From assembly GCF_013426205.1 (NCBI RefSeq), contig NC_089422.1:5146001-5210000 (forward strand): 64,000 bases of DNA. Reading direction: 5' to 3'. Every line of letters starts with the position of its first letter. Positions within the stretch are counted from its first letter, which is position 1. Of this stretch, positions 55,484 to 64,000 are shown piece after piece. Source of the stretch: Metarhizium brunneum. Lineage: Eukaryota; Ascomycota; Sordariomycetes; Hypocreales; Clavicipitaceae. A program made the position numbers and the translations under genes. Below the pieces are notes generated by a model that saw only the letters and a program-made list of their open reading frames with translations, had not been told where the DNA came from and searched no databases.

Positions 55484-58106
55484 TTACTTTCGTACGCCCC
55501 GCGCACTCACTTCACCCTTCTCTCCTATATTCAGTAACTTGCGGCAATCCGGACAATACCACTTGGTTGTTCGGGCGGGAATGTCGGCCATCCCAACGCA
55601 TTCGAGGTGGAACCATTCCTGTTTACAATTCTGTATAGAGCGTATTAGCTTCATGGTCAATTTAAAATTTCTCTTTTTTTCTTTCTCTTTATATGTCTGT
55701 CTCTCTTCTTTTTTTTTGTCTGCCTTCTTTCTAGAGTATTGATCTCTTGCAGTCCGGGGGACTTACATCAATATTGTCGCATTGAATCATGGTTCCAAAA
55801 CTGACGCGATTGCACATACAATATCGCGGCTCATTCGGGTCAATTGGGTTCCCCTCATCATCCACCTCTTCCATCTCCGTCTCCAACACCTGTCCCTTCT
55901 CCCTCTTGGTCGTGCGAGCCTTCTTTTTGGGCGGGGCTTTGCGTTTGCCGACGGCGCTGCTTCCGCCGCTGTTGGTGGTGCTAACAACTCCAGGGGCGGG
56001 ACGCTTTGTCCGTTTCGCAGGTTGTTTGAACTCCGGTATTGGGGTGTTTCGAGCCGTGCTGGACCGACGAGGTCTGTCGGCCGCGAGGGAGGGCGGCTCT
56101 TGGCTGGCTGCTTTGCCTCGGGACCCGGGACGGGTCGCGATTGGAGTTTGACCACGAGACGGAGGACGCAACGAAAAGACGTCTGGAGGAGAGGCGTGCT
56201 GTGTTCGCTTCGCGGCTTCTCCTCGAGTCTCTCTCTTGGCGGGCTCTCGGGAGGGTGGCGCGACTGGTGTCATCGACTTTCGTCTGTCTGTGCGTGGCAA
56301 CGGGACAGGAGTTTCTGCGGGCGGCTTCACAGGTATAGTGGTTGTGGTGACATTGTTGCTGCTTGTTGAGTTGGGGGTTGGAGACAGTGCGGATCGAGAA
56401 GAGCTCTGTGGAGGGACTGGTATAGGAACAGGCGTTTCCGACTGCCCCGGAGTCATTGGCTGGAGTGAAGAGCTGGCGCTGTTGTTGTTGATTTTATTGC
56501 TAGAGGTGTTGTTATTAATATGAATATGATTGTTGCTAGAATCCGCCGGCGGCGCATTGTTCTGGTTCATACCAGGATGTTGAGGTGGAGGAACGGGAGT
56601 TTCCATCTTGCTTCGCTTGGGCTGTGGTCTCGGCGGTGTTGTCTCGGCGGACTCTGATGGTTCAGTACCAGATTCGCCCTCTCTTTTACGTTTGCCGTTT
56701 GGCCGAGAAGAAGCGGCTCTGGACTTTTCGAGGGGCTGGTTGCCTCCTTTTGTCTCCTTGGAATCCTTGGAGTTTTCGGACTTGTTCTTTTCGTTTCCCA
56801 TGAAGAGCTTAGCGGCATGCGTCATCTTCCTGGCAGATTCTTCGGCCTCCTCAGCCGCTAGTTTAGCCAGGGCCTCTCTCTTGAGCTTCTTGGCTTCGTT
56901 CAACTTCATGCCTCTGTTGCTCGTGGGGACTTCCTCGATCCCAATCAAGTCGGCGCTAATGGCACCGGCTGGGAGATGTTGTGCCCCAGACTCGTCGTCC
57001 ACGACCAACTTTGGCACTTGGGGGTTGAATTCTTTCCCCTCATCCTCCGCCTTCTGTTTTGCGTCTCTGTACTCGTCTGGTCCACGACCGAGCGCCTTAA
57101 GCTCCCTCGCTACCATTGTCTCGCTAGGTGTCCAGGTAGCGTTCTTCTTCATCCGTTTTCGCAGCTTCGCAAGCTCATAATTGGTAAGTTGCAACCACGG
57201 GGCATCTACACTACCAACCACGGCGTTCTCAGGAGGTGGGTTCAAAAGGGCAGCAGCGTTTGCAGCAGCAGCGGCAGTCATTGCCGCCGAGGAATAAGTG
57301 ACAGGACGAGCCAGTCGGCTGTTTGGCTTGTTCGGCTTGTTCGATATGATCTTTATTCGCGGCGGAGCAGGAGTTCTCCGTCCTGTGCCGTATATGTCGG
57401 AATCCTCATCGGTGCTAATGTCGCTGTCGTCGCTGGCGGTATCATACTCGATTTCGTAAGGCGCAAGCACCTCTCCTGGAACGGTGACTTTGGGAATTCT
57501 ATGATGTCGAATCTTCTGCCCATCTTCTCCAATAGCGGGCTTGGCGCGAACGGCATGAGGTGATCTGGACGCGACAGGACTCTTGGGCTCCTCTGCTGGA
57601 TAATTATCCATCATGCCTTGTAATTTCGCCAGAAGCACCTTGGCTTTGTTGTAGTGGCGATTCACATTCTCAGACATCCTCACAGCTTCGTCATGCGCAA
57701 AAACTCTCGAGCTCACTGCCTGGCTGAGCTTCTCTGATATGTCGGCACGCAACTTGACTGGTGAGGGCCGGTCCTCGGCAGCGAGGCTAGGAAGCTGACC
57801 CCATGTTGTTGTCAGTTCGTCCACCTTGACTGACGCATCGGTATATGTCTCGTCGAGCTTCCCAATCAGTGTCAGCGACCGAATCACGTCCGACGGCAGG
57901 TACTCTGTAAAGTCGAGGAAGTCCGTCACCGTGGTTTGCGCATCAGGGTCAGCACGAGGCTCGAGTGCCTTGTTGGCATTCTCCATGGCTTGACCCGATT
58001 GACCAGCTTGACCTGCGGCTGTCCGGTTTGCAGAGGTTGTGTCCTTTGGCGATGCCGCGCCTTCGACATCCCTGGCCACAGCTTGGTCTGTGCCGGCAGC
58101 GGCCAT
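55484..58106 (-). CDS. ING-family PHD-finger chromatin reader
   Basis: ING proteins (Pho23, Yng1, Yng2) recruit histone acetylase or deacetylase complexes to H3K4-methylated nucleosomes. Two exons, 58106-55767 and 55630-55484, with a 136-bp phase-0 intron, give 828 residues, far longer than yeast ING proteins. The ING helical domain is at about 58-165 (TVTDFLDFTEYLPSDVIRSL, AVRMSENVNRHYNKAKVLLA). A long linker contains a conserved-looking block (WLQLTNYELAKLRKRMKKNA) and Pro/Ser/Asn-rich low complexity. The C-terminal PHD finger is split by the intron: RYCMCNRVSFGTMIQCDNID, then NCKQEWFHLECVGMADIPAR and KWYCPDCRK, with a complete C4HC3 set. Which complex it joins cannot be told from this sequence; Pho23-like is my guess. 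Confidence 0.9.
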
Positions 58107-59519
58107 GATGCCTCCGAGGGGACCAGCAAAATAAAAGGGGGAGCGCGTTTAATCAGCGCAGATGCCAAAGAGGCTTATCGGGTTCGGCTGGCGATGGTTG
58201 CCCCCGGGGTCTGCGCGGCCATTTGCCCTTCTCGAAGCAGTTTTGTTGAGGAACCGTGTCGCAAGCTTGCCATGCGCGCGATCCAGCCGCCGAGAGCCAG
58301 GAGTCCGAGGGGGGGAGGGTCCTAGGCGTGTGTTCCGTCTCCACAATGTCATCTCGTGCCTGATTTTACGCCTTGCTGCTGTCGGCCCACATGTGCCAAG
58401 CCACCTTGATGCCTTAGTCATCAATCAAGCCACGCTCATGTTTCCCTCTGGACAATGGATGAGCTTACAGAGAAAATCAATACGTAACACAAACGAAGTT
58501 GAGAGGGAAAATAATAAAGCACCATGCCAACCTTGGCCCACGTAATTTGATGCAGCCGACGACATAGCCGACAAGAAATGATACGCACCACGGAAGCCTC
58601 GGAAAATTGACTCATCTACGCAATGTCTGCCTGTTCGTTTGACGGGGAGATTCAGTGTTCACTGTTGAAGCAGAATTGGGCTCCTCATTGGCCATGTCCC
58701 CTGAGCCAGTTATCAGTGGACCCTGTTCTTAACTCGGCCAAAAAAAAAGGCACGATGATAGACCGAGCTTACTTCGAAATCCCATCGAGTTGATTCAACG
58801 CCTCGGTTTTCTGGGGAACGCACTTACCCAGTCGCTTGTTACCGAAAAGGAAATGTGCATCTTTCACAATACTACCCAGATCCCCGTGTACAGAGTATCC
58901 AATATGGATTCGAAGGAATTCCCAACTTTTCCAGAATGTACAATCTCAAGGCTCCAAGGTGCAAAGTCGCATGATTTGCCCCGTTAGAATACACAACTAG
59001 GATAAAAGTTGGCTCGTAGACCACGGGCGGTCCATGCAGCTTTGAGCCTCAGAGTGGTATTGCTCGGCACTTTTCTTTGGCCTGCATAACGCTAATCCGC
59101 GTTTCTGTCATGTGTCTGTGGGCTTTGGGTTGCCCGGGACCGGCGGCCGATCTGGTTCAGCCTCATGCACTCTGAACGGAGTAACTATTCTTGTGTCCTA
59201 TAATAACTCGCTCACCTCCAACCCTGGATCCTGTCCCCCTGGGTCTGACACATGATGTTTTCCACTTGGACCGAATTAGAAGCACGAAGTGGCGACTCAG
59301 CGTTTGCGAAAGGCATGTGTATTTTCCTAATATGACATGTTCAAAAACCCACCCGGCATTTACAGTCGTTCGAATTGTGCAGCCACAACGTTCCGAGATA
59401 TTGGGGAAAGTGGCATCGACCGGACCTAACAAGTATAGACAAGAGGTGAAAGAACGCAAGAGACAATAAGAAGAAGAAAAACAAAGAGTACGTCTAAGCA
59501 GAGTGGTCCCCGTCCTGCA
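58107..59519. other. Intergenic region, 1.4 kb
   Basis: Upstream region of the ING gene and downstream region of the bactofilin-like gene. No further gene or RNA recognised. Confidence 0.55.
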
Positions 59520-60237
59520 CTAGAAATCCCAATCAGGTTCCTGCTCTCTAACCACTTTCGGGCCTGCTACCTCTTCCGATTCCTCTGCTATATACGTCGA
59601 CGTAGGCCCAATCAATGACAATGATCCATAGACCACAAGGCTCTTGCATTTCCTAATAAGGTAGTTAGCGATAGGGCAATTGCGACCCCGTCAAAAGAGA
59701 CATATATTGTTCAGCCTCACAAATAGCCTTTTATGGAGAGATTTCCATAGATTTCGAGATGGTTGCCTTCCAGTGTCCCAGAAACCTTTAATGAGCCAAA
59801 GCCTTTGATCTTGTTACTATGGCTAATTGTCAGAGCGAGGTTTTACTTTGGTCATGCTTGGCACTCACCTCGCCACTAATACACCGTTGACCACGATGTT
59901 ACCGTAAGCTCTAATCTCGCCCCTATGTTGCAAGCCGGTCAGCTCTGTATGTCACGAGGGGTGCACATCCTGATGTGTATGGTTGTCTCAACAAACCCGG
60001 CAACTGAGGGTGTACCTACTCGCAGCTGATGCTACCATTCATGGTGAGCGGACCATACGCGTCAAGACTACCGCTAATGATTATTTCTCCTTCTAGGTTG
60101 ATACCACGTCCGGATTCGACATTTCCGGTGACCTCCAAAGGGCCACGAAGATCGAGAGCTTCTTCACTCCTGATGCTTGGTGACCGTTTGAAGTGTGTAT
60201 AACCTAGGGAGGGGTTGGCTGTGTGATAGTCCGACAT
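59520..60237 (-). CDS. Bactofilin-like (polymer-forming cytoskeletal) beta-helix protein
   Basis: Four exons (60237-60020, 59922-59869, 59816-59721, 59652-59520) give 166 residues; introns are 97, 52 and 68 bp and every junction keeps phase. After a 25-residue disordered N-terminus come regular strands of about 18-20 residues with Gly at the turns: LDLRGPLEVTGNVESGRGIN, LEGEIIISGSLDAYGPLTMN, GSISCEGEIRAYGNIVVNGV, IKGFGSLKVSGTLEGNHLEI, YGNLSIKGYLKCKSLVVYGS. This is the parallel beta-helix of bactofilins, bacterial proteins that polymerise without nucleotide. The C-terminus is acidic and ends QEPDWDF. The start is the ATG at 60237. Polymerisation and role in the fungus are inference. Each exon is short, so simple frame searches show only part of the first. 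Confidence 0.85.
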
Positions 60238-62727
60238 CACCACCCCGGCTTGCGTTGACTGGTGCTGAGGGTCTGGCAACTAGTTGATCGAGAAAGGGTG
60301 GTTGTTACAATCGTTTCTGAAGAGAGGGGCGGAGGAGGCGTCCCGCTTGTCTTGTGTGTGAGACTGCGGAGAATCTTTCCTCAACTCAGCCAAGTTGAGC
60401 CTCCCCCTCCCGAATCGAAGGGCAAAGCCGGATCAACTTATACCTCGATGCTTTTGCAACTGCTCTCCCTGAATAGGGCAATACTACCGGGCAATGCTAT
60501 CAGGCCACAGGAGCGGATTGCCGAGGGATGTGTGGGTGAGAAGAACTGCAAGTGAGATTGAAGCAAATACAGCAAGTTGGCGTCAGAAGATGGAGAGTCT
60601 AGACAACGACAACTTTCCTTCAACTGAATTACCATGCCTCATTGGATCACCTACTTGGCACCAGGCATAAGGCTTCTTCGAATGTAGCCGCTTTTATTTT
60701 TGCCAAGAGGGCTGAAAATAGGCACAACGCAGGCGATGGTTTCGGTAGTGAGCCGAAGTTGGTCACAAACTCTGAAGGATTCCAGCGGTTTGGGGTCCGT
60801 TTCGTTTTGCCTGAAAGCAAACGACTGGATGGAAACGGTCCAGCTGGAGACGACGGGCACCTGGAGGTTCCCAGACCATCAAAATCGACAGACAGAGCGA
60901 GCAGACGGACAATGGTGAAGGTACGATAGAGGGCCAGACTTCTGTTCAGACGCCTTGCGATAAGATCTGCAGCCCCAACCGTCTAGCGGCGAGCAATATG
61001 CCGTATGCCAAGACTAATGGACAGCCTCAACTTGTCAGGGCCAGGGACGTCTCAGGTATTATTCTGGACAGGCCTTCAGCCCTAGCCAGGAAGCGACGGG
61101 GCCAGGTGAGAAACAAGGGACGCCAGTGAAGCAATAGGAATAGAGGGGAAGCAGCTGTTGGAGGATACGTCAGCCACCGGGCCAACTTTGGACGATGGAA
61201 GAAGCTTGCTGTCACCAGAGCGGTCCCTTGTCCTTGTCTCACTTCCCAGGCCCCATGTCGCCAGAGAAGTCAAATGTCGAGTCAGCGGCCACTTGACCTC
61301 TGCTGCACAGACGACTGACTGCACCAACTTGGCCAATACCTTGTGTGCGCCAGGGTTGGCCGACTTGGTGTCTTTGTGTCCGGTCAGTTGCATGGTTGCA
61401 CGGCAGTGTCGAGAGGCTACTTGGAACCAGACAGTGAACATTAAACGCATGGTGCATGCCTTTCCATGTCTGGTGCGTGTGGTTCCAACTTCCAAGGCGG
61501 CAGCTAACCCAGCTCTCCCCTCTTCCAGTGAGCTGGTGGGGGAAGGAGCAACAGACGTTAGACCAGACCGCATTGATTGGAGCAAGCAGGGGTCGAGCTG
61601 TTGAGCCGCCTCAAGCTGCCGCCAGGAAGATGGCTTGGCTTGGGGGCTGCCAGCTTTAGAACACGATTTCAACACCAAGTCGGACAATCGCCTGGGACCC
61701 TCAGCCTTGCGCCCTCCGTGTCGTCTCCGCGGCCTTGCAAAGGCATCGCAAGCCGACCAGCTCTCGTGCCTTGAAACTTGGACACCAAACTACTTTCCGT
61801 GAAAACGAACCGTGATGGGCTAATACACACGCCGCCAAGCTCCAACGGTCAACGCACCGTCGACGTCATCACGACTTTTCTGTACCTGCATCATCCAAAT
61901 GTTTGCCCTTGCTTACGCGCTCCAGCTCCAGCTCCAGCTCCAGCGCAAAGCCCAATCTGTAAAGACCGGCATCAAACACTCGCCCACATAGGGCGGCCGG
62001 TTACCCATTACGGCACACATCTTACCGGCCGTGCATCCAAGTCAGACGCTTTTGTCCTGCAGCAATGCCAACCATTTCAAAACCCACATGCACCCGGGTA
62101 CATTGTACCAGCATTCGCGTACGTACCTCTAGTATTGCTTGCCGCACCGACAAGTTGGTACCGCGCACATGGCACGTTCAGCTGAACGGTAGAATGGGTC
62201 TTGTCTGGTATCAATGTTTCCCTGCGTTTCACTGTCAGGCGGACCTTGAATCTGCAGCTCAGCTCCTGATCCCTGTCGTGTTCTATATGTAGAACGGAGC
62301 CAGCGTTTTGATCGTGCATGTGCATGATTTCCCCCGTACTTGGGATATTCATAGAAACAAGACCATCACAAGGCAATTTTTTCAGCTTCAGTGCGCTGCC
62401 TTGGCATTGGATTGAAGAATACAAAGAGAATCGAGAATTTCCATCCTTGTCCAAGTAAGATACGCAGTAAATGGGTAGGTAATACTACAAAGTGTCAACT
62501 TTAAGCCGTCGCGGTAGGAAACCACGAATCCAAACACCATTCCAAGCCAAAATCCCACCCGTGGTATCTCAAAGAAAGCCCCATCCGCCGCCTTCGCCCC
62601 GAGACTGAATTACCCCAGGTCCCTCTTTTCTGCTCTTTCATCATCTGGTAGTAGCATTGGGCCTTTTGCCAGCTACTACTGAACTCTATATAGCGGCCAA
62701 AGGCTTGTTTTTTTCTTTTCCGAGCGT
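60238..62727. other. Intergenic region, 2.5 kb
   Basis: No convincing gene. A 201-codon minus-strand frame at 61082-61687 overlaps a plus-strand frame and has no recognisable domain. A short tandem CTCCAG run lies at 61918-61945. Confidence 0.5.
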
Positions 62728-63901
62728 CTAGTCGCCGCCTACAAGACCCAGTCCAACGCCGGCAAACAACGCAGCTACAGCCCAAAGACTGGCATACGCA
62801 GCAGCACCAGTCGATTCAATGCCGTACATGGTCTTGGTGCAAGCGAGATAAGTGCCAACAGTTGACAAAAGCACAGCAGCCGCCGTTCGTCGAATAACGA
62901 CTTTGGTTTTGGCCGTGTATCCCCAAAAGTTCCAGCAAACAGTCTGGCCAAGCGATGCGCTCACAGGATCGAACTGCTCAATCTTGGCATCTTCCTCGGC
63001 CTTGCCGGTCTTGGCAAACGGTGCAAAGATGAACGTGCTGGCTGCAAGGCCGAACAAAACGGTAACGGGGAGAACGTCTGTATACGAAGCAGAGTAGGCG
63101 GGCTCGAGGCTGGGGAGGCCGCTGAAGTAAACGACGAGAATTCGAGGCATCAAGAAACGTAGTGACAGAACGAGCGTGACGGTGTAGATACCCGTAGATA
63201 GAATGGTGGTCAGTAGCTGCATGGGAATATCTAAAACGTCGCGATCCGCTCTCGTCGGCGACCCATAGGTTGAAGACAGAGGGCGGACTAGGTAGAATGG
63301 CAGCGCGACAGAGAGCACATCAACGGCCAATGCGGACAACGCCGTCGTAGGAGTGAGGTTGTAGAACGCCGCGAGCAAATAGAACTACACTCCGTAATCA
63401 ATGTGTCTGTCTTGGACGTGGGCAAGCTGCGAGTTTACACGTACCGTTGGACCGTGAGCCAGAATACTCGCAGCGCCTGCTTCGAGACTATCCAGCTTGC
63501 CAAACCATCCCACTGCCAACTCGAACCTGGCACCAGAGCATCAATACCACGGTACGGGTGCATGTTTCCGGTTGAAAAGGGTCAACTCACATTCTCCATC
63601 CCGCCACGAGTGCTACCTCTCCCCGTGTATCCTGGGTTCGGGTCAACAACTCCAGTTCCCCGTTTGACACCTGCGAAATAACCATGCGACCAAGGCTAGA
63701 TAAGGCAAAGTTCAGCGCGATGATCAAGGGGAACTGCACCGCAAAGGGAAGCTTGCCCTCCGTGGACTCGACGACCTCGGCTGCGGCCTCCTCCTCCTCC
63801 TCCTCCTCTGCAATCACAGCAGCATTCGCTTCCGCAGCTTTCTCTTCCGTTTTGCTAGTCGGAGTCGCATCCGGCTTTGTGCTTCGCCTAGTTGGCGCCA
63901 T
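62728..63901 (-). CDS. Unassigned polytopic membrane protein, 349 residues
   Basis: Three exons (63901-63591, 63526-63445, 63384-62728); introns are 64 and 60 bp. The start is ATG at 63901 (MAPTRRSTKPDATPTSKTEE). A basic then very acidic N-terminal tail (EEEEEEEAAAEVVE, residues about 35-48) faces the membrane part. By eye there are about seven hydrophobic spans: FPLIIALNFALSSLGRMVI, FYLLAAFYNLTPTTALSALA with its continuation, IPMQLLTTILSTGIYTVTLV, VLPVTVLFGLAASTFIFAPF, IRRTAAAVLLSTVGTYLAC and AAYASLWAVAALFAGVGLGL. Between spans lies a conserved-looking DPVSASLGQTVCWNFWGYTA. No family recognised with confidence. The acidic run is encoded by a GAG/GAA microsatellite that may vary in length. 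Confidence 0.82.
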
Positions 63902-64000
63902 GGTTTCGGAGTACCTCGAATTGCCACCCAGCAAGGCTGGTAATACCTTCCTGCACAGACGTGTCCGGGAGAACGCGCGTCAACACCTTGGGAGAAAAAA

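Noticed and set aside
61082..61687. 201-codon minus-strand open frame
   Set aside because: Overlaps a plus-strand frame of similar length, has no domain, and no ordered hydrophobic pattern.

Overview
The window is nuclear DNA of a filamentous ascomycete, most likely a sordariomycete and probably of the Hypocreales (inference). The signs are short introns of 52-136 bp with GT..AG ends and CTAAC-type branch sites, two Zn2Cys6 regulators, and single-copy genes of typical Pezizomycotina form (CBP3, DFR1, LYS1, YTA7, BNI4, DUS1, CWC22, DPM2, ING). I rebuilt exon structures by hand from splice signals and frame continuity. Where exon coordinates are given, the phases were checked.

Layout. 0.1-5.3 kb is a compact housekeeping block: CBP3 (+), then dihydrofolate reductase, a kappa-class glutathione S-transferase and saccharopine dehydrogenase (all -). 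5.7-8.5 kb is an accessory island: an F-box-like/ankyrin gene, a decayed partial copy upstream, and three copies of one short repeat. 9-15.6 kb holds an HSDL2-like dehydrogenase (+) converging on a long YTA7/ATAD2-type AAA ATPase (-). 18-20.5 kb has a small Ser-rich protein (+) and a Zn2Cys6 regulator (-). 20.5-28.9 kb is a long gene-poor interval ending in a pyrimidine-rich stretch before BNI4 (+).

32-41 kb carries a tRNA dihydrouridine synthase (+), an interferon-induced-6/27 (ISG12) type protein (-), a second Zn2Cys6 regulator (-) and an intracellular beta-mannosidase (+). 41-44 kb is the splicing factor CWC22 (-). 44-48.4 kb is gene-poor, with one orphan membrane protein. 48.4-58 kb holds DPM2 (+), a BCAS3-like WD40 protein (-), a broken SnoaL-like gene (-) and an ING/PHD chromatin reader (-). 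59.5-64 kb has a four-exon bactofilin-like beta-helix protein (-) and an unassigned polytopic membrane protein (-).

I see no biosynthetic cluster, CRISPR, rRNA, tRNA or intact transposon. Most genes are unrelated housekeeping functions. The least ordinary items are the repeat-bracketed ankyrin island, the SnoaL-like relic broken by two short tandem duplications and a nonsense codon, the ISG12-type and bactofilin-type proteins, and very small first coding exons in DPM2 and the BCAS3-like gene.
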